64,000 bases of DNA from DSPP01 sp964607165. Its GTDB lineage: Bacteria; Zixibacteria; MSB-5A5; DSPP01. The notes beneath the pieces are model-generated. The model ran no database searches. It was not told where the DNA came from and worked only from the letters and a program-made list of their open reading frames with translations. Shown here piece after piece: positions 1-8,847 of the stretch. Position numbers and translations under genes: made by a program. Numbering within the stretch: the first letter of the stretch is position 1; each line of letters starts with the position of its first letter. The stretch spans positions 1 through 64,000 of the forward strand of contig CAZSIT010000006.1 in assembly GCA_964607165.1 (NCBI GenBank). The letters are read 5' to 3'.

Positions 1-334
1 ACAGGAAGATGAAACAGAACAGGACGGCGGGCTCGCCGTGGTTCTGAATCGGCCAAAAGCCGTTCGGCTGGTGAAACTGGAAGTACGCGACCGCCATCTC
101 GCCGGACAGGATGAACGCGACCGGCCGGGTGAAAAGACCGAGCAGGATCAAAGTTCCGCCAAAAAACTCCAGCATCCCGCCAATTCCAATCTGGGACACC
201 AAAGGCGCAGTGCCGCCCCCGGGCATTCCGCCAAACCAGCCGAAGAGCTTCATCCCACCGGGTTGGTAGAACAACAGACCCGCCACGATGCGCAGTAAAA
301 AATACGTGATTTGTACGATTCGATCCCTGTTCAT
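1..334 (-). CDS. DoxX family membrane protein, 3' part cut by window edge
   Basis: The first 111 residues are visible and the C-terminus lies beyond the left edge. The translation starts MNRDRIVQITYFLLRIVAGL and has hydrophobic segments at about 8-25, 45-65 and 70-90. It carries the RIVAGLLF...GGMKLFGWFGG and IGGMLEFFGGTLILLGLFTR patterns typical of DoxX/YphA-type small membrane proteins. The start ATG overlaps the stop of the AHSA1-like gene upstream (ATGA), and AGGAG lies 6 bases before it, so translation is probably coupled. It is the last visible gene of the ArsR operon. DoxX proteins are often linked to oxidative or thiol stress, but the function here is not determined. Confidence 0.85.
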   Translation of the reverse strand, partial: MNRDRIVQITYFLLRIVAGLLFYQPGGMKLFGWFGGMPGGGTAPLVSQIGIGGMLEFFGGTLILLGLFTRPVAFILSGEMAVAYFQFHQPNGFWPIQNHGEPAVLFCFIFL

Positions 335-825
335 CGATTGTCTCCTTTTTGCTTCGCCAGATAATCTCCAAGGCGGTTCAAGGTTTGGGTCAACCCCTCG
401 TCGGCCTTGTACTCTTTGACCACCCGGGCAAGTTCTTCGGCCGTTGGGAAAACCGCCCGCATATTAAGCTCGGTTTTGCCCCCTTTTTCGGCAAAGGTGA
501 CGGTCACGTGAAAATTTACAGGCTCGGTCTCTTCATCCCCGGCGTGCTTGTAGACCAAACGTTCCGGTTTGGCCACTTCGATGTAAACGATTTTGTTCTT
601 GTAGTCGCGGCCATCCGGGCCGTGCATAACGAAGCGCCAGATGCCGTCCGGGCGCACATCCATAATATCCGAGGTGGTGGTAAAGCCATTCGGCCCCCAC
701 CACTGCGCTATGTGCTGTGGATCGGTCCAGGCCTTCCAGACAAGCTCCCGCGGCGCGTCAAAAACACGCGTGGCGGTCATTTCCCTCTCAGGAATTACCG
801 TGGCCTCATCTTTTTTTGCGATCAT
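331..825 (-). CDS. SRPBCC (AHSA1-like) domain protein, copy 2
   Basis: A 164-residue soluble protein of the Activator of Hsp90 ATPase homologue 1-like branch of the START/SRPBCC fold. Family signatures are TRVFDAPRELVWKAWTDPQH near the N-terminus, QWWGPNGFTT, the central DGIWRFVMHGPDG strand and the C-terminal amphipathic helix LTQTLNRLGDYL. It probably binds a hydrophobic ligand in its cavity; no substrate can be named. It is a paralogue of the protein at 1688-2209 in the same operon. Its stop overlaps the DoxX start. Such genes commonly sit beside ArsR regulators and DoxX genes, as here. Confidence 0.9.
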   Translation of the reverse strand: MIAKKDEATVIPEREMTATRVFDAPRELVWKAWTDPQHIAQWWGPNGFTTTSDIMDVRPDGIWRFVMHGPDGRDYKNKIVYIEVAKPERLVYKHAGDEETEPVNFHVTVTFAEKGGKTELNMRAVFPTAEELARVVKEYKADEGLTQTLNRLGDYLAKQKGDNR

Positions 826-834
826 TTTTTTTCT

Positions 835-1197
835 TTATTTTACCTCCATCAAATACGTGATCAACCGCTTGATTTTGCCGCCTTGCATAACGAATACATC
901 GCAAAACACAGCGAAAAGAATGCCGCCGTCCCTTCGCTGGGCGCGCACGGAGCCTTCCGCCACTACGACATCGTTTTCTTCCGTCATTCGCGTGACGGTT
1001 ATGGCGGGGCGGCCGACAAATGCCTCGTTTTCAATTTCACGGTCGAAGGCCTCCTTGCCAATCAAGTGAAATGCGCCGGGCATCTCCCATTCAATGGAAT
1101 CCGTCAGGCAGGACAAAATCAGCTTGTGATCGCCTTTCCGGAAGCCCTCCATGTACTGTTCCACTGTTTTTTTGTTCTCGGTCATATCGGAACTCAT
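835..1197 (-). CDS. SnoaL-like / NTF2-fold protein
   Basis: A 120-residue protein with the short helix-then-sheet layout of the SnoaL/NTF2 fold. The N-terminal helix NKKTVEQYMEGFRKGDHKLIL is followed by LTDSIEWEMPGAFHLIGKEAF, a strand-rich centre and the ending FVMQGGKIKRLITYLMEV. These are typical of small polyketide-cyclase-like or ketosteroid-isomerase-like proteins of unknown substrate. It sits 10 bases from each neighbour in the ArsR operon, so it is almost certainly co-transcribed. No catalytic function can be assigned. Confidence 0.82.
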   Translation of the reverse strand: MSSDMTENKKTVEQYMEGFRKGDHKLILSCLTDSIEWEMPGAFHLIGKEAFDREIENEAFVGRPAITVTRMTEENDVVVAEGSVRAQRRDGGILFAVFCDVFVMQGGKIKRLITYLMEVK

Positions 1198-1207
1198 CGC
1201 AGCCGTC

Positions 1208-1672
1208 TTATCGAGCCATCGCTGCTTGCTCTAAGATTTTTATGTCAATTTTCTTCATTTGAAGCATCGCCTGCATGACCTTTTTCGCTTTGATGGCATC
1301 CTTGTCCTGCAACAGCTCGACTAATATTGTAGGAACCACCTGCCACGACAGACCAAATTTGTCTTTGAGCCAGCCGCATTGACTTTCCTTCCCGCCTTCG
1401 GAGAGCTTCTCCCAAAAATAATCCACTTCCTCCTGCGTCTCGCAGTTCACCACAAACGATATGGCCTCGTTGAACTTGAACTGCGGGCCGGCGGACATCA
1501 GTACAAACTCCTGACCCATCAGCTCGATGGCGACAACATCAACCGCTCCCGACGGGGTATCGGAGAACGTGTCTGTGCCCTTTATTTTTGAATCCTTGAA
1601 AATGGAGGTGTAAAACTTCGCCGCTTGCCTGGCTTCCTTATCGAACCACAAAAACGGGGTGATTTTTTGCAT
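1208..1672 (-). CDS. VOC family (PhnB / 3-demethylubiquinone methyltransferase-like) protein
   Basis: A 154-residue vicinal-oxygen-chelate fold protein. It begins MQKITPFLWFDKEARQAAKF, the usual opening of the PhnB-like branch. It then has FVLMSAGPQFKFNEAISFVV and EEVDYFWEKLSEGGKESQCGWLKDKFGLSWQVVP, which is the second half of the betaalphabetabetabeta unit. The family includes many proteins annotated as 3-demethylubiquinone-9 3-methyltransferase on homology alone, so I do not assign an enzyme activity. It lies inside the ArsR/AHSA1 operon, 15 bases after the AHSA1-like gene. Confidence 0.9.
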   Translation of the reverse strand: MQKITPFLWFDKEARQAAKFYTSIFKDSKIKGTDTFSDTPSGAVDVVAIELMGQEFVLMSAGPQFKFNEAISFVVNCETQEEVDYFWEKLSEGGKESQCGWLKDKFGLSWQVVPTILVELLQDKDAIKAKKVMQAMLQMKKIDIKILEQAAMAR

Positions 1673-1687
1673 AATCTCTCCTTTCCG

Positions 1688-2189
1688 TTATTTTAAACTT
1701 TCGGCAAGCTTGTCGAACGATTCGTTCCAGCCCTGATTGGCGCCCTGGTAATGCTCCCCGGCCGGGATGCCCACGTGCGTCAGGGTCATTTTGGTCTTGT
1801 TTCCTTCATATTTCTCGAACGTTACCGTCACGAGCATCTCGAGCGGGAAATCCGCCCCCATGCCATAGTGTGTAGCCGGTACTACATTGCCACGCTCGTC
1901 GGCAAAACAGTCCGTGCAGACGATCTTCTCCATTGGCACGATCTCTTTGTATACGCCGGTACTCCAGATGCCTTTTTGCCAAGCCTCCGGCCCGCTGTCG
2001 GATCGCATGCAGAAAAGATATTTACCGCCAACACGAAAATCAATCTTGCATGACGGGGACGTGAAGAGCTTAGGTCCCCACCAGCGCATGGCCTGCTCGG
2101 GGTCGGCCCAGGCCTTCCATACCAAGTCGCGGGAGGCGTTGAAGATCCGCGTGATGACGAGTTCCTGCTCCACGGCGTTCGTGGCGGGA

Positions 2190-2209
<20 letters not shown>
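1688..2209 (-). CDS. SRPBCC (AHSA1-like) domain protein, copy 1
   Basis: A 173-residue AHSA1-like protein. I chose the ATG at 2209 (MTTGKNSPATNAVEQELVIT) because GGAG lies 7 bases upstream and the family fold starts just after it; the longer open frame upstream only runs antiparallel to nothing useful in arsR. Signatures are ITRIFNASRDLVWKAWADPEQ, MRWWGPKLFT and the final QGANQGWNESFDKLAESL. The first 20 bases overlap the end of the ArsR gene, indicating translational coupling. ArsR-AHSA1 pairs are common in bacteria, and the regulator usually controls the operon. The ligand is unknown. Confidence 0.9.
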
Positions 2210-2546
<337 letters not shown>

Positions 2547-2572
2547 CTTATTTCCCGGAAAGCAAACTGAAA

Positions 2573-3061
2573 TTACATCCAGGGCTCGTCGGCGGAAGGC
2601 CCATATATGGAGGGAACTTTTCCTCCGGCCAGACGAAGGTAAACGGAGAACTGTCCGCGGTGATGCACACCATCCATAACAATAAGCCAGAGTACATCTC
2701 CGCCTCGCAACTCGCCCATCTGCTTCGGACCGACTGGGAAGGTGATAGATTTATTGAAATCGGCTTCCGAGAAATTCTTCACTTTGCCCACCATCTCCCG
2801 GTGCGTTTTTTCATAGGCGCTCAAAATCTCCGAAAAAGCTGCCGGGGGCTTGGGCGAGCTCTGGAAATCGACCTCGCCTTTAACAACGCCGTTGACCAGA
2901 ATAGTTTCTTCCTGTGCAAAACCCCAAGCCAGCTCTTTAGCCGACTGCGAGCGTTCGTGGGGCTTGAAGTCAAGCTTATTGGCCGGGTAGGCCTGTAACA
3001 CCTTGAGGGTGGTTTGAAACTCCCGCTCCCAGGTTTTCAGAAACATATCCTTTTCATTCAT
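2573..3061 (-). CDS. DinB family (YfiT-like) four-helix protein
   Basis: A 162-residue DinB-type helical-bundle protein. I chose the ATG at 3061 (MNEKDMFLKTWEREFQTTL) because AAAGGAG sits 6 bases before it; an ATG 33 bases further up has no ribosome site. Features are the helix RSQSAKELAWGFAQEETIL and the C-terminal GVHHRGQFSVYLRLAGGKVP, whose adjacent histidines fit the metal-binding site of DinB/YfiT proteins. Members include thiol-dependent transferases, but substrates are mostly unknown. It is the first gene after the promoter and operator, and ArsR follows 26 bases later. Confidence 0.88.
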   Translation of the reverse strand: MNEKDMFLKTWEREFQTTLKVLQAYPANKLDFKPHERSQSAKELAWGFAQEETILVNGVVKGEVDFQSSPKPPAAFSEILSAYEKTHREMVGKVKNFSEADFNKSITFPVGPKQMGELRGGDVLWLIVMDGVHHRGQFSVYLRLAGGKVPSIYGPSADEPWM

Positions 3062-3096
3062 AAAAAACTCCTTTCGGTTGATTCGGTTGACCATCG

Positions 3097-3120
3097 ATAC
3101 TTAACCATATGGTTAAATAT
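3097..3120. promoter_or_regulatory. Palindromic operator for the ArsR operon
   Basis: The 16-base core TTAACCATATGGTTAA (3101-3116) is a perfect palindrome. It extends to 24 bases with a single mismatched pair. It overlaps the -10 box of the minus-strand promoter, as expected for an autoregulatory ArsR-type repressor site. Binding by the ArsR at 2190-2546 is inferred. Confidence 0.8.
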
Positions 3121-3143
3121 ATATCCGCATCCCAATTTGTCAA
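3116..3143 (-). promoter_or_regulatory. Sigma70-type promoter of the ArsR operon
   Basis: On the minus strand TTGACA (3143-3138) is followed by 16 bases and then TATATT (3121-3116). Transcription would begin just inside the palindrome and run into the DinB gene about 45 bases downstream. Confidence 0.75.
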
Positions 3144-3281
3144 GCACTAAAGGGAAAAAAGTGGCGGCCAATTCACCAAAAACTTCGAACCCTTGCAATT
3201 TATTGCCGCAAAATGAGTTGTAGCGACAAGCTTTTGAGAATGCTGGTTACTCGCAAATCCGCCAATCCTAATTACGGGAAA

Positions 3282-3962
3282 CTACAGTAAGCGGCCCATC
3301 ACTTTTTGGGTGTTTTTAAAATGTAGCTTGGCCACTGCGCGCAGGCCAGCCTCCCCTTTTTCCTTATATACACCGCGGGCGATGGCATCGGTTGGCTCAC
3401 CGGCTCCTTTGTGGAGTTTCCATCCGCATTCTTTGGACAAGTCTTCCAAAGCATAAAGGAAGGCAGCGCGAGCCAAAATGGAAGCGAAGGCGACGGCGGG
3501 GTACTCTTCCGCTTTGGGTAACTGTATCAATTTGACCTCCCGACCGGCGGACAACAGGGCTTTCTCCAAGCGCCACTCTTTGGCAAACTTGTCGGAGATG
3601 ACCAGCTCCACCGGCTGTTTGGCTTCGGTTAGAACGTTTTCGAGCGCGCGCGAATGCCCCCAGGCCAAAAGTTTGTTCAGATTGCCGAATTTTTCGTACA
3701 ACTCGTTGTATTTGAGAGGATTGATTTTTATTATGGAATGCGGGCAATGTTTTTTGATTTCAAGAGCCAGCGATTTGGCGCGATTATCGGATACTTTTTT
3801 TGATTCTTTTACCTCCAGTTCGACAAGAGCGGCAAAATTCTCTGGCGTGAGCAAACAGGCCCCAATAACCAGCGGGCCGAAGTAATCTCCTTTCCCCACT
3901 TCGTCAATTCCGATAACTGGAATGGCACCAAAGCGGGCTTTTTCCAGAAGGGCGGAATCCAC
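3282..3962 (-). CDS. rnhC: Ribonuclease HIII-like protein, without the N-terminal domain
   Basis: A 226-residue type 2 RNase H that cleaves RNA in RNA-DNA hybrids. The opening motif GIDEVGKGDYFGPLVIGA is the HIII version (HII has DEAGRG). Further acidic active-site candidates lie in ELVISDKFAKEW and KAEEYPAVAFASILARA. Known HIII proteins are about 300 residues with an N-terminal TBP-like substrate-binding domain. Here only about 14 residues precede the catalytic domain, so that domain is missing. The start lies 12 bases after the efp stop, which leaves no room for an extension. The two genes probably form an operon. Confidence 0.88.
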   Translation of the reverse strand: MDSALLEKARFGAIPVIGIDEVGKGDYFGPLVIGACLLTPENFAALVELEVKESKKVSDNRAKSLALEIKKHCPHSIIKINPLKYNELYEKFGNLNKLLAWGHSRALENVLTEAKQPVELVISDKFAKEWRLEKALLSAGREVKLIQLPKAEEYPAVAFASILARAAFLYALEDLSKECGWKLHKGAGEPTDAIARGVYKEKGEAGLRAVAKLHFKNTQKVMGRLL

Positions 3963-3973
3963 CGGGCGCGGAA

Positions 3974-4531
3974 CTACATCCTTTCGAGGTACTCGCCGGA
4001 GCGGGTATCCACTTTTACCATATCCCCTTCCTTGACAAAAAGAGGGACTTTGACGTCCAAGCCGGTGATTAACTTGGCCCCTTTGGTGAGATTGGAAACC
4101 GAATCCCCCTTCACCCCCGGCTCACACTCCACGACTTTTAAAATTGCGGCAGCAGGCAAGTCCAGGCTGATCGGATTGCCCTCGAAGAAAAGAATCTTAT
4201 ACTCCTCGTTTTCCACCAGATACCATTTATAATCTCCGACCTGTTTGGGGGAAAGCTCCACCTGCTCGTAGTTTTTCTGGTCCATAAAGTGGTATTCCGT
4301 GCCGGTGGTGTACATATATTGCATCTTTTTCTGCTCGAAGTTCGGCTCGTCGAACATCTCCCCGGCGGCAAAGCTGCGTTCCAGAATCGAGCCGGTCTTC
4401 AAATTTTTCATCCGGGTCCAGACGTTGGCCCGCCTTTGGGCGGTGCGGGCATGCTGAAAATCGACAATTTCATACAGCTCTCCATCCAAGGCCAATTTTC
4501 TCCCTTTTCTAAAATCCGAAGTGCTAAGCAT
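3974..4531 (-). CDS. efp: Translation elongation factor P, atypical tip loop
   Basis: A 185-residue three-domain EF-P that relieves ribosome stalling at proline runs. KOW-like domain I spans about residues 1-65, and the two OB domains contain YMYTTGTEYHFMDQKNYEQ and GDSVSNLTKGAKLITGLDVK. It ends with the family-typical VDTRSGEYLERM. The loop that normally carries the modified Lys or Arg (KPGKG or KPGRG) here reads RTAQRRANVWTR. Aligned from the following LKTG, the modified position falls on Gln32, with Arg33 and Arg34 next to it. No EF-P modification enzyme is seen in the window. The upstream region up to 4590 has AAAGGAAAGGAAG before the ATG. Confidence 0.95.
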   Translation of the reverse strand: MLSTSDFRKGRKLALDGELYEIVDFQHARTAQRRANVWTRMKNLKTGSILERSFAAGEMFDEPNFEQKKMQYMYTTGTEYHFMDQKNYEQVELSPKQVGDYKWYLVENEEYKILFFEGNPISLDLPAAAILKVVECEPGVKGDSVSNLTKGAKLITGLDVKVPLFVKEGDMVKVDTRSGEYLERM

Positions 4532-4707
4532 TGCTTCCTTTCCTTTTTAAAATCACTGAACCTCAAGACTTACGCAAAAAAATAATATAAAAGAGAATTT
4601 GAGCAATGCAACCGATTTCCAGAAAGAAGAAGGGGAGGATTAGAACTCGTTTTTACGTCTTTTGGCTTGCGAGTTTTTTACGGCCCACAGGCCCTAAATA
4701 CAAATAC

Positions 4708-7700
4708 TTACGGGCAGGGAAACGGGATGTTCAAAAAGACCTTGTTCAGTTCCAGCACCACATCCGAAGCAGTCAAAATTCCATCGCAGTTGACATCGGC
4801 AAAAGAGAGACTGCAATCTCCTTCTCCAAGAAAGGTGCAATTCAGCAACAAAACCACATCCTCGAGCTTTAGAATCCCATCGCAGTCCATATCTCCTTTG
4901 GCGGGAACGCAGGCGGGCAAACCATAAACGTAGGCCGCCGTCCCACAGGAATAAGGAGCGCCAATAATAAAATCGGCTTTTCCATCCCCGTTGACATCCC
5001 CGGCCCCGGCGACAGAGTAGCCCAGATTGTCACTGGCTGCGGTGCCGTTTTTCTGGAAAAATAGAGAACCATCGGCACCCGAATAAACATAAGCCGAGCC
5101 TGCACCACTAAGCCCTCCCGGGTCGGCACCAAAGGCGCCGACTATAAAATCGGCTTTTCCATCTCCGTTGACATCCCCGGCCCCGGCAACGGAGAAACCC
5201 ATCACACCCCCGGCGCCATCTTTTTGGAAAAGTAAGGAGCCGTCGGCGCCGGAATAAACAAAAGCTGCGCCTTGGCTGTTAAGCCAAGGTTGGATGGCGT
5301 AAGGAGCACCAATGATAAAATCGTCAAAGCCGTCGCCGTTCACATCCCCGGCTCCCGCCACAGAGTTGCCTAGATAGCCATCATCTCCGTCTTTCTGGAA
5401 AAGGAGGTGTCCGTCGGCGCCGGAATAGACAAAAGCCGAACCGGCAAAGTAAAGCCCGCCTGGGTCAGCCTCGGGAGCACCGATAATAAAATCATCTTTT
5501 CCATCCGCGTTGACATCCCCGCATCCAGCAACAGAGGTACCTAATCGGTCATCGGCGGCGGTAGCGTCTTTCTGAAAAAGGAGGGAGCCGTCGGCACCCG
5601 AATAGACGAAAGCAGAGCCGGCATCGGTAAACCCTCCCGGGTCAGCAAAGGGAGCGCCGACTATAAAATCGGCTTTCCCATCCGCATTGGCATCCCCTGC
5701 TCCGGCGACAGAGAAACCCAGCTGGTCACTGGCGGCGGCGCCGTTTTTCTGGAAAAGGAGAGAACCATCGGCACCCGAATAGACATAAACCGAGCCGACG
5801 TAGTTATTGGCCCCACGAGCACCGATAATAAAATCAGCATTTACGTCTCCATTGACGTCCCCCGTCCCAGCAACAGACCAACCCAACTCGTCACCGGCGT
5901 TACCATTTTTCTGAAAAAGGAGAACACCGGTGGCGCCGGAATAGAGATACGCGGAGCCGGCATCAGTAAGCCCTCCCGGGTCAGCAAAGGGAGAGCCGAC
6001 TATAAAATCTGCTTTCCCATCTCCGTTCATATCCCCGGCCCCGGCGACAGAGTAGCCCAGAAGGGTAAAGATGGAATCCCCGTTTATCTGGTAAAGGGCT
6101 AATAGGCCCGCTAGGGTGTCGACTGTGACAGTGAAAGTGACGTTTTGCGTGTCGGCATGTAACCCATCTGAGGCAATCAAGCGAATAACGTAGCTACCAG
6201 CCTGGGCGAGTGCGGGTATCCAGAAAAAGTGGCCGCGGCCGTTTAGAGAATCAACAAAAACTGCTCCGGCTGGCAGCAGTTCGGCAAAAAGAAAGACAAT
6301 CCCGTCGGGGTCAGAGGCCTGAATGTTAAATTCCGTTGAATTTCCCAGCAGTAGGTCTTGGTCGGCCACGGGTTCAAGCGATGGTGCGGCTGTATTGGAA
6401 GGAAGAGTGTAGATAAGAGCCGTGCCGGCATCGATAAGTCCGGCTGGGTCGGAACCAGGAGCCCCAATCATAAAGTCCGCTCTCCCATCACCGTTAATAT
6501 CGCCTGTTCCGGCTACCGAGAATCCCAAGCCGTCACCGGGAGAGCCGTTTTTACGGAACAGTAGGGCCCCATCAGCACCAGAATAGACAAAAGCCGAACC
6601 GTCGCCGCCAGAAAAGGCGAGACGAAGGGCGCCAATAAGAAAATCGTCTTTGCCGTCTCCGCTAACATCCCCTGCTCCGGCGACAGAGTAACCCAAGTTG
6701 GCACATTCAGTGGTACCATCTTTTTGAAAAAGAAGAGAGCCATCAGTGCCGGAATAGACGAAAGCAGAACCGGCGCCTCTAAGCCCGCCAGGGTCGGTAT
6801 AGGGAGCACCGACGATGAAATCAACCATTCCATCTTTGTTCACATCCCCCGCCCCGGCCACCGAAGAGCCCAGATTCTCATTTGCGGCGATGCCGCTTTT
6901 CTGGAAAAGGAGGGTGCCTGTGGCGCCGGAATAGACAAAGGCCTTGCCCTCAGCAAAACCCCCAGCATAAGGAGCGCCGACGATAAAATCGTCCCGTGCA
7001 TCACCATTAAGATCTCCTAGTCTGGCTACCGCGAACCCAAAATCAACAAAAACAAAGGTACCATCTTTCTGGTAAATCAAAGCACCGGTAGCCCCGGAGT
7101 AAATGTAAGTCGAGCCGGCGTCTTCAAGTCCGCCCGGGTCGGCCCATTTGGCGCCAATAATAAAGTCGCAGTATCCATCCCCGTTGACATCCCCTGCCCC
7201 GGCAACGGAGTTGCCCAGAACGTCACCGGCGGCGGCGCCGTCTTTCTGGTAGAGTATGGAGCCGTCAGCACCGGAATAGACGTAAGCCGAGCCGGCACTG
7301 AAAATCCCGCTTGGGCTAGCACCGGGAGCGCCGATGATAAAATCGGCTTTACCATCGCCGTTGACATCTCCGGCACCGGCAACAGAGACGCCCAGCCCGT
7401 CACCGGCGGCGCTGCCGTCTTTCTGGTAGAGTATGAAGCCGTCAGCGCCGGAATAAACATAGGCTGAGCCGGCACCGATTAGCCCACCAGGGTCAGCAGA
7501 GGGAGAGCCGACGATGAAATCTGGAATGCTATCACCGTCAACATCCCCAGCACTGGCTACCGACCAGCCAAAGTTTTCACCACCTGAGGTACCGTTTCTC
7601 TGGTAAAGCAAATTGCCGGTAGCGCCGGAATAAACATAAGCTAAGCCCACGCCCGAATCCGCTATGGGAGCGCCGACGATAAATTCAGCATTGGCGTCTC

Positions 7701-8847
7701 CGTCGGCATCAGCCATAATGCCCACCGAACCACCCACCCGGTCACCGGCGGAAAAGCCATTCTTTTGGTAGAGCAGTGAACCATTCAGGCCAGAATAGAC
7801 AAAAATAGAACCGGCATCGAGCAATCCACCTGGGTCGGCCTGGGGTGCACCGATGATGAAGTCCGATTTGCCATCAGCATTTACATCGCCTTGAATCCCC
7901 ACCGAGCCGCCTACCCGGTCGCCGGGGGCACCACCGTTTTTCTGGTAAAGCAGCGAGCCATCCAATCCGGAATAGACATAGGCGGAACCGGCATCGGTAA
8001 GGCCGCCCGGGTCGGCATCGGGAGCGCCGACAATGAAGTCGCCATGGCCATCGGCGTTTACGTCACCATAAATTCCTACCGAGCCACCCACCCGGTCACC
8101 GGCATTTAAACCGTCTTTTTGATAGATAAGAGAACCATCCAGACCGGAATAGACATAAGCCGAGCCGGTGGAGTTATTAGTCCCAGGAGCGCCGACTATG
8201 AAGTCGGCCCGGCCATCGGCGTTGACATCGCCATAGATGCCAACCGAGCCACCTACCCGGTCGCCGATTACTCCCCCAATTTTCTGATAAATCAAAAGCC
8301 CGGTCGCCCCGGAATAAACATAGGCAGCGCCGGTGGAATTGTTAAACCCTGGAGCTCCTACGATGAAATCACCTTTGCCGTCACCATCCACGTCGCCGTA
8401 AATGCCGACCGAGCCGCCTACTCGTTCACCGGGGGAAGAACCGGTTATTTGATACATCAGAAGACCAGTAGCTCCGGAATAGACATAGGCCGCTCCGGCT
8501 AAGTTATTAACCCCCGGTGCTCCAACTATGTAGTCACCCTTGCCATCCCCATCTATATCCCCTTGCAACCCGACCGAGCCACCCACCCGGTCTCCGGGAG
8601 AAGTGCCGTGAACCGAATCAAGCAGTGAACCATCGAAACCGGAATAGATAAAGGCCGAACCGGCGTTGATTATGCCGTTGGGATTGGCGAAGGGAACACC
8701 AATAATGAAATCGGCCCGGCCGTCGCCGTTTACATCGCCGCCACCGCCAACCGAATACCCCAAGGCATCGGCAGCGTCCGTGCCGTTAAGCTCGTAGAGC
8801 AGATTGGGGTCGGAACCGGCAAAAAGAACGCCAGCCGTTCCAAGCAA
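4708..8847 (-). CDS. Secreted protein with 21 FG-GAP blades and a C-terminal dockerin
   Basis: About 1,380 residues. I count 21 FG-GAP repeats of about 57 residues with the pattern GDVNGDGxxDFIVGAP, the Ca-binding blade of integrin-type propellers. Fourteen precede an Ig/cadherin-like linker at about residues 818-905 and seven follow it, which fits three seven-bladed propellers. Blades 2-7 share GGSVGIYGDV and blades 8-14 share SVAGAGDV, so propellers 1 and 2 are separate subfamilies. The C-terminal 60 residues form a dockerin-like pair (GDMDCDGILKLEDVV and DVNCDGILTASDVV). The listed TTG start at 8847 cuts the signal peptide; the frame stays open to 8889, where an ACG codon follows GGAGG. 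See the finding on the start. Confidence 0.9.
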   Translation of the reverse strand: MLGTAGVLFAGSDPNLLYELNGTDAADALGYSVGGGGDVNGDGRADFIIGVPFANPNGIINAGSAFIYSGFDGSLLDSVHGTSPGDRVGGSVGLQGDIDGDGKGDYIVGAPGVNNLAGAAYVYSGATGLLMYQITGSSPGERVGGSVGIYGDVDGDGKGDFIVGAPGFNNSTGAAYVYSGATGLLIYQKIGGVIGDRVGGSVGIYGDVNADGRADFIVGAPGTNNSTGSAYVYSGLDGSLIYQKDGLNAGDRVGGSVGIYGDVNADGHGDFIVGAPDADPGGLTDAGSAYVYSGLDGSLLYQKNGGAPGDRVGGSVGIQGDVNADGKSDFIIGAPQADPGGLLDAGSIFVYSGLNGSLLYQKNGFSAGDRVGGSVGIMADADGDANAEFIVGAPIADSGVGLAYVYSGATGNLLYQRNGTSGGENFGWSVASAGDVDGDSIPDFIVGSPSADPGGLIGAGSAYVYSGADGFILYQKDGSAAGDGLGVSVAGAGDVNGDGKADFIIGAPGASPSGIFSAGSAYVYSGADGSILYQKDGAAAGDVLGNSVAGAGDVNGDGYCDFIIGAKWADPGGLEDAGSTYIYSGATGALIYQKDGTFVFVDFGFAVARLGDLNGDARDDFIVGAPYAGGFAEGKAFVYSGATGTLLFQKSGIAANENLGSSVAGAGDVNKDGMVDFIVGAPYTDPGGLRGAGSAFVYSGTDGSLLFQKDGTTECANLGYSVAGAGDVSGDGKDDFLIGALRLAFSGGDGSAFVYSGADGALLFRKNGSPGDGLGFSVAGTGDINGDGRADFMIGAPGSDPAGLIDAGTALIYTLPSNTAAPSLEPVADQDLLLGNSTEFNIQASDPDGIVFLFAELLPAGAVFVDSLNGRGHFFWIPALAQAGSYVIRLIASDGLHADTQNVTFTVTVDTLAGLLALYQINGDSIFTLLGYSVAGAGDMNGDGKADFIVGSPFADPGGLTDAGSAYLYSGATGVLLFQKNGNAGDELGWSVAGTGDVNGDVNADFIIGARGANNYVGSVYVYSGADGSLLFQKNGAAASDQLGFSVAGAGDANADGKADFIVGAPFADPGGFTDAGSAFVYSGADGSLLFQKDATAADDRLGTSVAGCGDVNADGKDDFIIGAPEADPGGLYFAGSAFVYSGADGHLLFQKDGDDGYLGNSVAGAGDVNGDGFDDFIIGAPYAIQPWLNSQGAAFVYSGADGSLLFQKDGAGGVMGFSVAGAGDVNGDGKADFIVGAFGADPGGLSGAGSAYVYSGADGSLFFQKNGTAASDNLGYSVAGAGDVNGDGKADFIIGAPYSCGTAAYVYGLPACVPAKGDMDCDGILKLEDVVLLLNCTFLGEGDCSLSFADVNCDGILTASDVVLELNKVFLNIPFPCP

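Noticed and set aside
349..1278. 310-codon plus-strand frame over the AHSA1 and SnoaL genes
   Set aside because: The minus strand carries three recognised genes with ribosome sites; the plus frame has no family features.
4591..4707. Possible terminator after the triple-propeller gene
   Set aside because: Only a 4-bp self-complementary GGCC stem precedes an A/T stretch; too weak to call.
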